Assembly (NCBI RefSeq): GCF_004283755.1
Contig: NZ_SHMH01000007.1
Location: 1-64,000, forward strand
DNA: 64,000 nt
Source of the DNA: Pseudoxanthomonas winnipegensis
GTDB lineage: Bacteria; Pseudomonadota; Gammaproteobacteria; Xanthomonadales; Xanthomonadaceae
Direction: 5' to 3'
The notes beneath the pieces were generated by a model. It saw only the letters and a list, made by a program, of their open reading frames with translations. It searched no databases and was not told the origin of the DNA. Below, piece by piece: positions 40,975 through 52,200 of this stretch. How positions within the stretch are numbered: position 1 is the first letter of the stretch; each line of letters begins with the position of its first letter. The position numbers and the translations under genes were made by a program.

Positions 40975-42329
40975 GTGATATCGCAGGCTCCATCTGGTGG
41001 CTGATCGTCGCACTCGGCGTGCTGGTCACCTTCCATGAATTCGGCCATTACTGGGTCGCGCGTCGCTGCGGCGTGGGCGTGCTGCGCTTCTCGGTGGGCT
41101 TCGGCAAGCCGCTGTGGTCGCGCCGCGACCGCCACGGCACCGAGTTCGCCATCGCGCCGATCCCGCTGGGCGGCTACGTCAAGATGCTGGACGAGCGCGA
41201 GGCCGACGTTCCTCCCGAGCGCCTGCACGAGGCCTTCAACCGCAAGCCGGTCGGCCAGCGCATCGCCATCGTCGCGGCCGGGCCGATCGCCAACCTGATC
41301 CTGTGCGTGGCCCTGCTGTGGGCCATGTTCGTGATCGGCAAGGAGGATTTCGCCCCGGTGGTCGGCCACGTGGCCGGCATCGCCCAGCAGTCCGGCCTGC
41401 GCCCGGGCGACCGCATCCTGAACGTGGACGGGCGCAGCACCCCGACCGCGACCGAGGCCACGATCGAGCTGACCGGCGCGGCGATGGACGGGCGCGACGC
41501 GCGCGCCCGGGTCGAGGACGCGGCGGGCAATACGCTGGAGCGCACGGTCTACACTTCGCGCGTGCCGGCCGGTTTCAACGAGCAGGACGTGGCCGGGACG
41601 CTGGGCCTGCGCTGGCAGTTCCTGGTCGATCCGGCGCAGGTGCGCGCGGTCGCGGCCGATTCGCCCGCCGCCGGCGTGCTGCAGGTCGGCGACCTGATCA
41701 CCGCCATCGACGGCGAGCCGGTGCAGCAGGCCGCCGACCTGCGTCCGCTGGTGCAGACCCTGGGCGCGCGCGGCGGCGAGGTCATGATCGAGGTCGAACG
41801 CGAGGGCAGCCGCCTGGCCCTGCCGCTGCGGCCGCGGCAGATGACCGACCCGGCCAGCGGCGCGCATTACTGGGGTCTGGGCATCTCCCTGGGCCGCGAC
41901 ACCGCCCCGGCCTACGACGCGCTGCAGCGCTACGGGCCGCTGCAGGCGATTCCCGCCGCCCTGCGCCAGACTTGGCAGCTGGCCTCCGATTCGCTGGGCA
42001 TGATCCGGCGCATGGTGACCGGCCACGCCTCGCTGCAGGGGGTTTCCGGGCCGATCACCATCGCCAAGGTGGCCAATGCCTCGGCCGAACGCGGCCTGAC
42101 CTGGTTCCTGCAGTTCCTGGCCCTGCTCTCGCTGAGCCTGGCCATCGTCAACCTGCTGCCGATCCCGGTCTTGGACGGCGGACACCTGCTGTATTACCTT
42201 ATCGAGTTGGTCAAGGGCAGCCCGCTCAGCGAGCGGGCCATGGCTGCGGGCCAGTTCGTGGGCCTGGCCTTCCTGGCTGGCCTGATGGGGCTGGCGCTGT
42301 ACAACGATATCCTGCGCCCGGTGATCTGA
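40971..42329 (+). CDS. rseP: Site-2 intramembrane zinc protease RseP
   Basis: A 452-residue inner-membrane protease that cuts anti-sigma factor RseA in the sigma-E envelope stress cascade and clears signal-peptide remnants. The zinc site HEFGH is at residues 22-26 in the first membrane segment. Two tandem periplasmic PDZ domains follow ([20 protein letters not shown] and [20 protein letters not shown]). [19 protein letters not shown] supplies the third zinc ligand. Lies directly before bamA, whose misassembly triggers this pathway. Confidence 0.96.
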   Translation: MSDIAGSIWWLIVALGVLVTFHEFGHYWVARRCGVGVLRFSVGFGKPLWSRRDRHGTEFAIAPIPLGGYVKMLDEREADVPPERLHEAFNRKPVGQRIAIVAAGPIANLILCVALLWAMFVIGKEDFAPVVGHVAGIAQQSGLRPGDRILNVDGRSTPTATEATIELTGAAMDGRDARARVEDAAGNTLERTVYTSRVPAGFNEQDVAGTLGLRWQFLVDPAQVRAVAADSPAAGVLQVGDLITAIDGEPVQQAADLRPLVQTLGARGGEVMIEVEREGSRLALPLRPRQMTDPASGAHYWGLGISLGRDTAPAYDALQRYGPLQAIPAALRQTWQLASDSLGMIRRMVTGHASLQGVSGPITIAKVANASAERGLTWFLQFLALLSLSLAIVNLLPIPVLDGGHLLYYLIELVKGSPLSERAMAAGQFVGLAFLAGLMGLALYNDILRPVI

Positions 42330-42412
42330 TGCCCTCCACTACCTCTTCCATGGCCGCGTCGCGGCCCGGCCCCGCACGGGGTCACTCCAAAACCAGTTTT
42401 TCGACGGATGTG

Positions 42413-44899
42413 ATGATGACGCGACTCCCGACCCGCCGCCTGCTCGCCCTTGCCCTGGCTTCGGCCATCGCGGCACCGGCCTGGGCCCAGTCGACCGGCA
42501 CGGTGCCGCCGTTCGGCTCGCAGCAGCAGCCGTCCGCGCCGGCCTTCGGCACGCAGCCGGCCGCCCCGGCCTCGGCCTCGGACTTCGTGGCCAGCGACAT
42601 CCGCGTGGACGGGGTGCAGCGCATCTCCAGCGGCACGGTGCTGACCTACCTGCCGATCGAGCGCGGCGACACGGTGACCCAGGCCAAGATCGGCGAGGCG
42701 ATCCGCGCGCTGTACAAGACCGGCTTCTTCGAGAACGTGCAGCTCTCGCGCCAGGGCTCGATCCTGGTGGTCACGCTGAAGGAGCGTCCAGCGATCAACA
42801 AGCTGACGCTGACCGGCAACAAGGACATCAAGACCGAGGACCTGACCAAGGGCCTGAACGACATCGGCCTGTCCGAGGGCGGCACCTTCGACCGCCTGGC
42901 GCTGGACCGCGTCACCCAGGAGCTGGTGCGCCAGTACAACAACCGCGGCAAGTACAACGTCCAGATCACCCCGACGGTCAGCCCGCTGGACCGCAACCGC
43001 GTGGACGTGACCATCGCGATCAAGGAAGGCAAGGCGGCCAAGATCCGCCACATCAACCTGATCGGCACCGAGAAGTTCCCGCAGGAAGACATCCGCGAGG
43101 GCTGGGAGTCGCAGGAGCACAACTGGCTGTCCTGGTACAAGCGCGACGACCAGTACTCCAAGGAAAAGCTCTCCGGCGACATCGAGAAGCTCAACTCCTG
43201 GTACCTGGACCGCGGCTACGTGGATTTCAGCCTGGATTCGACCCAGGTCGCGATCAGCCCGGACAAGAAGGACATGTTCATCACCGGCGGGGTGACCGAG
43301 GGCGAGCAGTACACCGTCTCGGACGTCAAGGTCAGCGGCGACACGATCCTGCCGCAGGAGCGCGTGGAGAAGATGGTGCTGGTGCGCAAGGGCCAGATCT
43401 TCTCGCGCCGCCTGCTGGAGATGACCTCCGACGGCATCACCGCCACGCTGGGCAACATCGGCTACGCCTTCGCCCAGGTCAATCCGATCCCGACCATCGA
43501 CCGCGACAAGCGCACGGTCGGCATCAACTTCCAGGTCGTGCCGGGCCCGCGCGTCAACGTGCGCCGCATCGAGTTCAAGGGCAACAGCCGCACCGCCGAC
43601 GAGGTGCTGCGCCGCGAGATGCGCCAGTTCGAAGGCGCCTGGTACTCGCAGGCGGCGATCGACCGTTCCAAGATCCGCCTGCAGCGCCTGGGCTACTTCG
43701 AGACCGTGGACGTGCAGACCCAGCCGGTGCCGGGCACGCGCGATCAGGTGGACGTGATCTACAACGTCAAGGAAACCACCTCGGGCAGCTTCGTGTTCGG
43801 CCTGGGCTATTCGCAGCTGTCCGGCATCACCACCTCGGTGCAGCTGTCGCAGAACAACTTCCTGGGCGGCGGCAACCGCGTGTCGGTCGAGGCCTCGCGC
43901 AGCGACTACCTGAGCCGCTACTCGTTCTCCTTCACCAACCCGTACTTCACCGACGACGGCGTGTCGCTGGGCTACAACCTGTCCTACAGCGACCTGGACT
44001 ACTCGGACTACAACACCGCCGCGTACTCCTCGCGCAACGTCGCCGCGCAGACGATCCTGGGCATCCCGCTGAGCGAGAGCGACAGCATCTCGGTCATGTT
44101 CGGCGTCGACTCGACCCAGGTCAGCACCTACGACAACTACACCCCGCAGGCCATCGTCGACTACGTCAAGGCGCTTGGCAGCCGCACCTTCCACGCCTGG
44201 CGCACCCAGGTCGGCTGGGCGCGCGACACGCGCAACGACTACTGGATGCCCACCCGCGGCACCTACCAGCGCGTCTCGGCGGAAATCACCCTGCCCGGCT
44301 CGACCGTGGAGTACTACAAGCTCAACTACGAGTTCTCCAAGTACTGGCCGCTCAGCCCGGCCTTCGTGCTGCGCACCGGTGGTGAGATCGGCTACGGCAA
44401 CAGCTACGGCAGCGACACCTCGCGCGTGATCTGCAAGGACCCCGCCACCGACGTCGCCGTGGCATGCGGCACGGCCGGCGCGGTCGCGGAGACCTTCACC
44501 GCCACCGGCCTGCCGTTCTACGAGAACTTCTACGCCGGCGGCGTGCGCTCGGTGCGCGGCTTCGAGGACAACACCCTGGGCCCGCGTTCGGAACCGACCG
44601 CCTACTACAACCGCGGCCAGCCGCTGGGTGGTTCGCTCAAGACGATCGGCCAGATCGAGATGCTGTTCCCGAAGCTGTTCGATTCCAACGCCGCGCGCAT
44701 CTCGGCCTTCATCGACGTGGGCAACGTGTTCAACGGCTACGACAACTTCCACGCCAACGACCTGCGCGCCTCCACGGGCGTGGCGCTGCTGTGGCGCGCG
44801 CCGGTGGGCCCGATCTCGATCAGCTACGCCTTCCCGCTCAAGACCCAGCCGGGCGATGAGATCGAGCGCCTGCAGTTCACCTTCGGCGGCTCGTTCTAA
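42413..44899 (+). CDS. bamA: Outer membrane protein assembly factor BamA
   Basis: An 828-residue Omp85 protein, core of the machine that inserts beta-barrels. Signal peptide MMTRLPTRRLLALALASAIA, cleaved near APAWAQ. A Ser/Gln/Pro-rich linker precedes five POTRA domains (from about residue 55 to 450), then the 16-stranded barrel with the conserved VRGF lock motif (SVRGFEDNTLGPR) and a C-terminal beta-signal ending FGGSF. I start at 42413 for the signal peptide; the frame is open back to an ATG at 42329 that overlaps the rseP stop and would add 28 residues before the signal. Confidence 0.95.
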   Translation: MMTRLPTRRLLALALASAIAAPAWAQSTGTVPPFGSQQQPSAPAFGTQPAAPASASDFVASDIRVDGVQRISSGTVLTYLPIERGDTVTQAKIGEAIRALYKTGFFENVQLSRQGSILVVTLKERPAINKLTLTGNKDIKTEDLTKGLNDIGLSEGGTFDRLALDRVTQELVRQYNNRGKYNVQITPTVSPLDRNRVDVTIAIKEGKAAKIRHINLIGTEKFPQEDIREGWESQEHNWLSWYKRDDQYSKEKLSGDIEKLNSWYLDRGYVDFSLDSTQVAISPDKKDMFITGGVTEGEQYTVSDVKVSGDTILPQERVEKMVLVRKGQIFSRRLLEMTSDGITATLGNIGYAFAQVNPIPTIDRDKRTVGINFQVVPGPRVNVRRIEFKGNSRTADEVLRREMRQFEGAWYSQAAIDRSKIRLQRLGYFETVDVQTQPVPGTRDQVDVIYNVKETTSGSFVFGLGYSQLSGITTSVQLSQNNFLGGGNRVSVEASRSDYLSRYSFSFTNPYFTDDGVSLGYNLSYSDLDYSDYNTAAYSSRNVAAQTILGIPLSESDSISVMFGVDSTQVSTYDNYTPQAIVDYVKALGSRTFHAWRTQVGWARDTRNDYWMPTRGTYQRVSAEITLPGSTVEYYKLNYEFSKYWPLSPAFVLRTGGEIGYGNSYGSDTSRVICKDPATDVAVACGTAGAVAETFTATGLPFYENFYAGGVRSVRGFEDNTLGPRSEPTAYYNRGQPLGGSLKTIGQIEMLFPKLFDSNAARISAFIDVGNVFNGYDNFHANDLRASTGVALLWRAPVGPISISYAFPLKTQPGDEIERLQFTFGGSF

Positions 44900-44931
44900 G
44901 CGCCACGCGTCGACCCTCGCTGGCACAGGCA

Positions 44932-44954
44932 AAGGCCCGGCTCGACCGGGCCTT
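44932..44954 (+). terminator. Hairpin after bamA, probable terminator
   Basis: AAGGCCCGG-CTCGA-CCGGGCCTT, a perfect nine-base stem 32 bases after the bamA stop, followed by CGCTTG with a poor T-run. It may only partly end transcription; the lpxD promoter could be the TAAAAT at 44980. Confidence 0.5.
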
Positions 44955-44991
44955 CGCTTGTGCGGTGCGGGTCCGGGGTAAAATGCCGCCG

Positions 44992-46023
44992 ATGACCACT
45001 CCTTCTTCCCAGACGGCTGGCGCCCTGGCCGAGCGCTTCGGCCTGGAACTGCATGGCGATGGCGACACCGTCGTGACCGGCGTGGCGACGCTGGCCGGCG
45101 CGCGGCCCGGGCAGCTGGCCTTTCTGGCCAATCCGCGCTACGCCGACCTGCTGGCCTCCACGCAGGCCTCGGTGGTGATCGTCGGCCGCGACCACGTCGA
45201 GGGCGTGCGCGGCGTGGCGCTGGTGGCCAAGGATCCGCATGCGGCCTTCGCCAAGGTCTCCGAGCTGTTCGAGCCGACCTATCCGCGCGCGCCGGGCATC
45301 CATCCCAGCGCGGTGATCGAGCCTTCCGCGCGCATCGCCGCCAGCGCCAGCATCGGCGCGCATGTCTACATCGGCGCCAACAGCGTGGTCGGCGAGCGCT
45401 GCATCGTCGGCCCGGGCTGCGTGATCGGCGAGGACTGCAGCCTGGAAGAAGGCTGCGAGCTCGTCGCCCGCGTCACCCTGGTGGTGCGTGTGCGCCTGGG
45501 TCGGCGCGTGCGCGTGCATCCCGGCGCCGTGCTCGGCGCGCAGGGCTTCGGCCTGGCGATGGAGGCCGGGCGCTGGCTCAACGTGCCGCAACTGGGCGGG
45601 GTGGTGATCGGCGACGATTGCGAGATCGGCGCCAACACCTGCATCGACCGCGGCGCGCTGGAAGACACCGTGCTGGCCGAGGATGTGCGGGTGGACAACC
45701 TCATCCAGATCGCCCACAACGTGCAGGTCGGCGCGCACACCGCCATGGCCGCGCAGGTGGGTATCGCAGGGAGCGCGAAGATCGGCCAGTACTGCATGCT
45801 GGCCGGCAAGGTCGGCGTGGCCGGCCACCTGGAGATCGGCGACAAGGTCACCGTGCTGGCCATGTCCATGGTCGCAGGTCCCGTGACCGAGCCGGGCACC
45901 TACGCCTCTTCCCTTCCCATCACCGATGTCCGCACCTGGCGCAAGAACGCGGCACGTTTCCGCCAGCTCGATGCGCTCGCCCGCCGGATTCCCTCCGGCA
46001 AGGACACCCAAGAAGCACCATGA
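44992..46023 (+). CDS. lpxD: UDP-3-O-acylglucosamine N-acyltransferase
   Basis: A 343-residue left-handed beta-helix acyltransferase adding the second acyl chain in lipid A synthesis. Hexapeptide repeats run from about residue 105 (GAHVYIGANSVVGERCIVGPGC). The catalytic His is in NLIQIAHNVQVG. ATG at 44992 (MTTPSSQ) is used; an in-frame ATG at 44983 is possible. No skp/ompH gene lies between bamA and lpxD, unlike E. coli. Overlaps fabZ by four bases. Confidence 0.95.
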   Translation: MTTPSSQTAGALAERFGLELHGDGDTVVTGVATLAGARPGQLAFLANPRYADLLASTQASVVIVGRDHVEGVRGVALVAKDPHAAFAKVSELFEPTYPRAPGIHPSAVIEPSARIAASASIGAHVYIGANSVVGERCIVGPGCVIGEDCSLEEGCELVARVTLVVRVRLGRRVRVHPGAVLGAQGFGLAMEAGRWLNVPQLGGVVIGDDCEIGANTCIDRGALEDTVLAEDVRVDNLIQIAHNVQVGAHTAMAAQVGIAGSAKIGQYCMLAGKVGVAGHLEIGDKVTVLAMSMVAGPVTEPGTYASSLPITDVRTWRKNAARFRQLDALARRIPSGKDTQEAP

Positions 46024-46487
46024 CGATGAACCTGGAACTGCCGCTCACCATCGAAACCATCCAGCGCCTGCTGCCGCATCGCTATCCGTTCCTGCTGGTG
46101 GACCGGGTGACCGAACTCGAGCCGGACACGCGCATCAAGGCCTACAAGAACGTCACCTTCAACGAGCCGTTCTTCATGGGGCACTTCCCCGAGCGCTCGG
46201 TGATGCCGGGCGTGCTGATCATCGAGGCGCTGGCCCAGGCCGGCGGCCTGATCACCCAGATCGCCAACGGCGAGGCGGCCGCGTGCAAGCTGTTCTACCT
46301 GGTCAAGGTGGAGAACGTGAAGTTCAGCGCGCCGGTGGTGCCGGGCGATCGCCTTGAGATGGAGGTCACCATCAAGCGCAAGATCCGCAACATGGCCGTG
46401 TACGAGGGCATCGCGCGCGTGGACGGCAAGCAGGTCGCCTGCGCCGAGATGCTGTGCGCCGAGGTCGACAAGGGCAAGGGAGATTGA
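46020..46487 (+). CDS. fabZ: 3-hydroxyacyl-[ACP] dehydratase FabZ
   Basis: A 155-residue hot-dog-fold dehydratase of type II fatty acid synthesis. [14 protein letters not shown], the catalytic block [20 protein letters not shown] (His and the following Glu-helix) and EALAQAGG are diagnostic. It competes with LpxA for 3-hydroxyacyl-ACP, and its placement between lpxD and lpxA is conserved. Confidence 0.97.
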   Translation: MTMNLELPLTIETIQRLLPHRYPFLLVDRVTELEPDTRIKAYKNVTFNEPFFMGHFPERSVMPGVLIIEALAQAGGLITQIANGEAAACKLFYLVKVENVKFSAPVVPGDRLEMEVTIKRKIRNMAVYEGIARVDGKQVACAEMLCAEVDKGKGD

Positions 46488-46491
46488 GCCG

Positions 46492-47277
46492 ATGGCGCAG
46501 ACCCTGATCCACCCTTCGGCCGTGGTCGACCCGGGCGCCAGGCTCGGCGTCGGCGTGCAGGTCGGTGCGTTCAGCCTGATCGGCGCCGATGTGGAAGTGG
46601 GCGATGGCAGCATCGTCGGCCCGCACTGCTCGATCACCGGCCCGACCCGCATCGGCCGCGAGAACCATTTCGTCGGCCATGTCGCCGCGGGCGGACCGCC
46701 GCAGGACAAGAAGTTCGCCGGCGAACGCACCGAGCTGGTGATCGGCGACCGCAACGTGTTCCGCGAGTTCGTCACGCTCAACCGCGGCACCGTCACCGGC
46801 ACCACCGTCACCCGCATCGGCGATGACAACTGGATGCTGGCCTATACCCACGTGGCGCACGACTGCCACGTCGGCAACCATTGCGTGTTCTCCAACAACA
46901 CCACCCTGGCCGGGCATGTGACGGTCGAGGACTGGGTGATCTTCAGCGGCTTCTCCGGCGCGCATCAGTTCTGTCGCGTCGGCGCGCACGCCTTCATCGG
47001 CATGGGCGCACTGGTCGGCGGCGATGTCGCCCCGTTCACCATGTTCGCCGCCGACGATCATGGCCGCCCGCGCGGCATCAACAGCGAAGGCCTCAAGCGC
47101 CGCGGCTTCGATGCCGAGCGCATCGCCGCGATCAAGCGCGCCTACCGCACGCTGTACGTGGCCGGCCTGCCGCTGGCCGAGGCCCAGGCGCAGCTGGCCG
47201 AGCAGGCCAAGGACAGCAGCGATGTGCAGGCCATGCTCGACTTCATCGCCCACGGCGAGCGCCGCCTGGTGCGTTGA
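46492..47277 (+). CDS. lpxA: UDP-N-acetylglucosamine O-acyltransferase
   Basis: A 261-residue trimeric beta-helix enzyme, first step of lipid A synthesis. Repeats include [20 protein letters not shown]. The catalytic His lies in [20 protein letters not shown]. The C-terminal helical part reads [20 protein letters not shown]. Four bases after fabZ, 14 before lpxB. Confidence 0.97.
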   Translation: MAQTLIHPSAVVDPGARLGVGVQVGAFSLIGADVEVGDGSIVGPHCSITGPTRIGRENHFVGHVAAGGPPQDKKFAGERTELVIGDRNVFREFVTLNRGTVTGTTVTRIGDDNWMLAYTHVAHDCHVGNHCVFSNNTTLAGHVTVEDWVIFSGFSGAHQFCRVGAHAFIGMGALVGGDVAPFTMFAADDHGRPRGINSEGLKRRGFDAERIAAIKRAYRTLYVAGLPLAEAQAQLAEQAKDSSDVQAMLDFIAHGERRLVR

Positions 47278-47291
47278 GCGGTGCACGCCTG

Positions 47292-48545
47292 ATGCCTACG
47301 ACGGCCGGCTCCTCGCGCACCCTGGCCGAGCTGATGGCAGGTCCGCAGGGCGCACGCGCGCCACGCATCGCGCTGGTGGCCGGCGAGGCCTCCGGCGATG
47401 CGCTCGGCGCCGGATTGATCGCACAGCTGCGCCAGCGCCATCCCGAGGCCCGCTTCGCCGGCATCGGCGGTCCGGGCATGCGCGCGGCCGGGCTGGATGC
47501 GTGGTTCGACGCCAGCGAACTGGCGGTGATGGGCCTGACCGAGGTCCTGCGCCACCTGCCGCGCCTGCTGCGCCTGCGCAAGTCGCTGCGCCAGCAGCTG
47601 CTGGACTGGCAGCCGGACGTGTTCATCGGCATCGATGCGCCGGACTTCAATCTGGGCATGGAGCGCTGGCTCAAGCAGCGCGGCGTGCCCACCGTGCATT
47701 ACGTCAGCCCCTCGGTCTGGGCCTGGCGCGAGAAGCGCGCCGACCGGATCGGCCGCAGCGCCGACCTGGTGCTGTGCCTGTTTCCGATGGAGCCGGACAT
47801 CTACGCGCGCCATGGCGTGGATGCGCGCTATGTCGGCCATCCCATGGCCGACGCGCTGCCGCTGCAGCCAGATCGCGAGGCCGCGCGCGCGGCGCTGGGC
47901 CTGGGCACGCGGCCGGTGCTGTCGGTGCTGCCCGGCAGCCGCATGGGCGAGGTCGGCCGGCTGGCGCAGGACTTCATCGATGCCGCCCTGCGCGTGGCCG
48001 AGCAGGTACCTGGCCTGCAGGTGCTGATTCCGGCCGCCAACCCGGCCGTGCACGCCGTGCTGGAGCCGCTGCTGGCCGCCACGCCCTTCCCCTCGCCGCG
48101 TCCGCGCCTGCTCGATGGTCAGGCGCGCGAGGCGATGGTCGCCAGCGACGTGGTGCTGCTGGCCTCGGGCACGGCCACGCTGGAGGCGATGCTGGCCAAG
48201 CGCGCGATGGTGGTGGGCTACAAGGTCGCCCCGGCCTCGGCCTGGCTGGCGCGCAGGCTGCGCCTGCTGAAGGTCAAGCGCTTCGCCCTGCCCAACATCC
48301 TGGCCGGTGAGGACCTCGCGCCCGAGCTGATGCAGGAAGACTGCACGCCCGAGCGGCTGGCCACGGCGGTGCTGGAGTGGTTCGCGCATCCCGAGGCGGT
48401 CGCCGCGCTGCAGGGACGCTATCTGGAGCTGCACGCCCTGCTGCGCCAGGACGCCTCGGCGCGCGCAGCGGATGCGGTGGATGAACTGCTGGAAAGCAGG
48501 GGCCAGGGGTCGGGGGCCAGGGACCAGGCCTCGACATCGACATGA
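47292..48545 (+). CDS. lpxB: Lipid-A-disaccharide synthase
   Basis: A 417-residue GT19 glycosyltransferase joining lipid X and UDP-diacylglucosamine. [18 protein letters not shown], the [13 protein letters not shown] block, [24 protein letters not shown] and [14 protein letters not shown] are family motifs. The protein has a 20-residue N-terminal extension and an odd C-terminal tail ([17 protein letters not shown]). That tail is encoded by the left arm of a G-rich palindromic element reaching into rnhB. Overlaps rnhB by four bases. Confidence 0.95.
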   Translation: MPTTAGSSRTLAELMAGPQGARAPRIALVAGEASGDALGAGLIAQLRQRHPEARFAGIGGPGMRAAGLDAWFDASELAVMGLTEVLRHLPRLLRLRKSLRQQLLDWQPDVFIGIDAPDFNLGMERWLKQRGVPTVHYVSPSVWAWREKRADRIGRSADLVLCLFPMEPDIYARHGVDARYVGHPMADALPLQPDREAARAALGLGTRPVLSVLPGSRMGEVGRLAQDFIDAALRVAEQVPGLQVLIPAANPAVHAVLEPLLAATPFPSPRPRLLDGQAREAMVASDVVLLASGTATLEAMLAKRAMVVGYKVAPASAWLARRLRLLKVKRFALPNILAGEDLAPELMQEDCTPERLATAVLEWFAHPEAVAALQGRYLELHALLRQDASARAADAVDELLESRGQGSGARDQASTST

Positions 48546-48610
48546 ACGACCCGATGCCCGGCTGCCAGCCTTCTCCCTTGCCTCCGGCCCCTGGTCTCCG
48601 GCCCCTGCTC
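48494..48610. repeat. G-rich palindromic element spanning the lpxB/rnhB junction
   Basis: The left arm, AAGCAGGGGCCAGGGGTCGG continuing to 48528, encodes the end of LpxB. The mirror arm at 48581-48610 (CCTCCGGCCCCTGGTCTCCG ...) encodes RnhB residues 14-23. About 22 of 30 positions pair. It resembles the element inside ispDF (24478-24613). Confidence 0.65.
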
Positions 48611-49204
48611 GTCGCCGGCGTCGACGAGGCCGGGCGCGGGCCGCTGGCCGGGCCGCTGACAGTGGCGGCGGTGGTGTTCGACCCGGCGCGCCCGCGCATC
48701 AACGGGCTGGACGACTCCAAGCAGCTCACCGCCGCCAAGCGCGAGCTGTTCTACGGCCGCATCACCGAGCGTGCGCTGGCCTGGCACGTGGTGGTGCTGG
48801 AGGTGCCCGACATCGACCGGCTCAACATCTACCAGGCCACGATGCTCGGCATGCGCCTGGCGGTGGAAGCGGTGGCGCACGTGGCCGGCGTTGCCCATAT
48901 CGACGGCAACCGGGTGCCCGCCGGCCTGCCCTGCCCCGGGCATGCGCTGATCGGCGGCGACGGCCGCGACCGGGCGATCATGGCCGCCTCGATCCTGGCC
49001 AAGGTCACCCGCGACCGGATGATGCGCGAGCTGCACCAGACCCATCCCGAATACGGGTTCGCCGTGCACAAGGGCTATGGCACGCCCGCGCACCTGGCCG
49101 CGCTCGACGCGCACGGCCCCTGCCCGCAGCACCGTCACAGTTTCGCGCCGGTGCGCGAGGCCGCCGCGCGCCGGGCCGGGCTGGGACAGGTCGCGCTGTT
49201 CTAG
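48542..49204 (+). CDS. rnhB: Ribonuclease HII
   Basis: A 220-residue enzyme removing ribonucleotides from DNA-RNA hybrids. The catalytic core is [20 protein letters not shown] (D and E of the DEDD site), [13 protein letters not shown], and [16 protein letters not shown] with the later Asp. The first 24 residues (Pro-rich, [20 protein letters not shown]) come from the palindromic element and are not family-like. Position between lpxB and dnaE is conserved. Confidence 0.96.
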   Translation: MNDPMPGCQPSPLPPAPGLRPLLVAGVDEAGRGPLAGPLTVAAVVFDPARPRINGLDDSKQLTAAKRELFYGRITERALAWHVVVLEVPDIDRLNIYQATMLGMRLAVEAVAHVAGVAHIDGNRVPAGLPCPGHALIGGDGRDRAIMAASILAKVTRDRMMRELHQTHPEYGFAVHKGYGTPAHLAALDAHGPCPQHRHSFAPVREAAARRAGLGQVALF

Positions 49205-49298
49205 GCCTTTGGGCCTGAACGCGTAGAGGCCGGCCCGCGCCGACCCGCGGGCCTGTCAAGCCTGCCCCGCGCAGGCCGGCTTGCGTACACTGGCCCCG

Positions 49299-52200
49299 AT
49301 GTCTTCCCGCTTCATCCACCTGCACCTGCACACCGAATTCTCGCTGGCGGATTCGACCATCCGCGTGCCCGAGAAACCGGACGAGGGCCTGCCGTCCAAG
49401 GCCAAGCGGCCCAACCTGGTCAGCCGCGCGGTCGAACTGCAGGCCCCGGCGCTGGCGGTGACCGACCGCAACAACCTGTTCGCGCTGGTGAAGTTCTACA
49501 ACGCCTGCGAAAAGGTCGGCATGAAGGCCATCGCCGGCGCCGACGTCAGCGTGATCGAGGAAGACGGCACGCCGTGGCCGATCACCCTGCTGTGCCGCGA
49601 CCACGGCGGCTACCTGACCCTGTCGCGCCTGCTCACGCGCGCCTGGCTGGAGGGCCATCGCACCGACGGGGTGGCGATCGATCCGGCCTGGCTGCGCGAG
49701 GACACCTCGGGCCTGTTCGGCATCATCGGCCGCAACAGCCAGGCCGGGCGACTGGCCGCCAGCGGCCGCCACGACCTGGCCGAGCAGCACATCGCCGACT
49801 GGCAGCGCGCCTTCGACGACAGCCTGCACCTGGAGCTGACCCGCACCCAGCGCGAGGGCGAGGAGGCGTTCAACGCCTTCGCCCTGCACGCGGCCGCCGC
49901 GCGCGGGCTGCCGGTGATCGCCAGCAACGATGTGCGCTTCCTCACGCCCGAGGGCTTCGATGCGCACGAGGCGCGCGTGTGCATCGCCTCGGGGCGCGTG
50001 CTGGACGATCCCAAGCGCCCGCGCGAGTACAGCCGCGAGCAGTACCTCAAGTCCGCCGAGCAGATGGCCGAGCTGTTCGCCGACGTGCCCGACGCGATCG
50101 ACAACACCTGGGCGCTGGCGCAGCGCTGCAACATCGAGCTCAAGCTCGGCACCTACTTCCTGCCGGCCTACCCGGTGCCGGACGAGGAGACGCTGGACAG
50201 CTGGATCCGCAGCGAGTCGCGCCGCGGCCTGGACGCGCGCCTGGAGAAGAATCCGCTGGCGCCGGGCAAGACGCGCCAAGACTACGTGGACCGGCTCGAG
50301 TTCGAGCTGGACACCATCATCAAGATGGGCTTCCCCGGCTACTTCCTGATCGTGGCCGACTTCATCCAGTGGGGCAAGAACCAGGGCATCCCGATCGGCC
50401 CGGGTCGCGGTTCGGGCGCCGGTTCGCTGGTGGCCTGGGCGCTGCAGATCACCGATCTGGATCCGCTGCCGTACAACCTGCTGTTCGAGCGCTTCCTCAA
50501 CCCCGAACGCGTGTCGATGCCCGACTTCGACATCGACTTCTGCATGGACCGGCGCGATGAGGTGATCGACTACGTCGCGCGCAAGTACGGCCGCGACCGC
50601 GTCAGCCAGATCATCACCTACGGCACCATGGCGGCCAAGGCGGTGGTGCGCGACTGCGGGCGCGTGCTGGGCTTCCCGTACGGCTTCGTCGACGGCGTGG
50701 CCAAGCTGATTCCCAACATCCTGGGCATCACGCTCAAGGACGCGATGGGCGAAGGCAAGGACAGCGAGATGGCCTCGGCCGAGCTGATCCAGCGCTACGG
50801 CAGCGAAGACGACGTGCGCGACCTGATCGACCTGGCGCGCCAGCTCGAAGACCTCACCCGCAACGCCGGCAAGCACGCCGGCGGCGTGGTCATCGCGCCC
50901 TCGCCGCTGAGCGATTTCAGCCCGCTGTTCGCCGAACACGACGAGGGCACGCGCGGCAAGAACCCGGTCACCCAGTTCGACAAGAACGACGTGGAAGCCG
51001 TGGGCCTGGTGAAGTTCGACTTCCTGGGCCTGCGCACGCTGACCATCATCGACTGGGCGGTCAAGGCGATCAACGCGCGCCATGCGCGCGCCGGGATCGA
51101 GCCGGTGGACATCGCCGCGCTGCCGCTGGACGACGTGCCCACCTACCGCGACATCTTCGCCGCGGCCAACACCGGCGCGGTGTTCCAGTTCGAATCCTCG
51201 GGCATGCGGCGCATGCTCAAGGACGCCCGGCCCGACCGCTTCGAGGACCTGATCGCGCTGGTGTCGCTGTACCGCCCCGGCCCGATGGACCTGATCCCGG
51301 ACTTCATCGCGCGCAAGCACGGCCAGCAGGAGTTCGAGTACCCCGATCCGCGCACGGTGGACATGCTGCAGGACACCTACGGGATCATGGTGTACCAGGA
51401 GCAGGTCATGCAGATGGCGCAGATCGTCGGCGGCTACTCGCTGGGCGGCGCCGACCTGCTGCGCCGCGCGATGGGCAAGAAGGTGCCGGCCGAGATGGCC
51501 AAGCACCGCGAGATCTTCCGCGAGGGCGCCGCCAAGGGCGGCGTGGATCAGGCCAAGGCCGACGAGATCTTCGACTTGATGGAGAAGTTCGCCGGCTACG
51601 GCTTCAACAAGTCGCACGCGGCGGCCTATGCGCTGGTCAGCTACCAGACCGCCTGGCTCAAGCGGCACTACCCGGCCGAGTTCATGGCCGCCACGCTGTC
51701 CTCGGACATGGACAACACCGACAAGGTGGTGGGCTTCCTGGCCGATGCGCGCGGCCTGTCGTTGGAGATCCTGCCGCCGGAGGTGAACCACTCGGACTTC
51801 ATGTTCGTGGCCACCGATGCGACCACCATCCGCTACGGCCTGGGCGCGATCAAGGGCGTGGGCCAGGGCGCGTGCGAGGCGATCGTGGCCGAGCGCCAGC
51901 GCGGCGGCCCGTACCGCGACCTGCTGGATTTCTGCAAGCGCACCGAGGCCGCGCGCCTGAACCGCCGCACGCTGGAGGCGATGATCAACGCCGGCGCGCT
52001 GGACGAGCTGGGCAAGAACCGCGCCTCGCTGATGCTGCAGGTACCCGAGGTGATGAAGGCCATCGATCAGCTGGCGCGCAACCGCAACGCCGGCATCGTG
52101 GACATGTTCGGCTCCAGCGCCGGGGGCGACGACATCCACATCGAGCTGCCCGAATGCGACGAGGCGCCGCTGGCGCACAAGCTGGCGGCCGAGCGGGACA

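Noticed and set aside
42194-44932. 912-codon open frame antisense to bamA
   Set aside because: Mirror of a real gene in GC-rich DNA; no recognisable domain, and bamA has all expected motifs.
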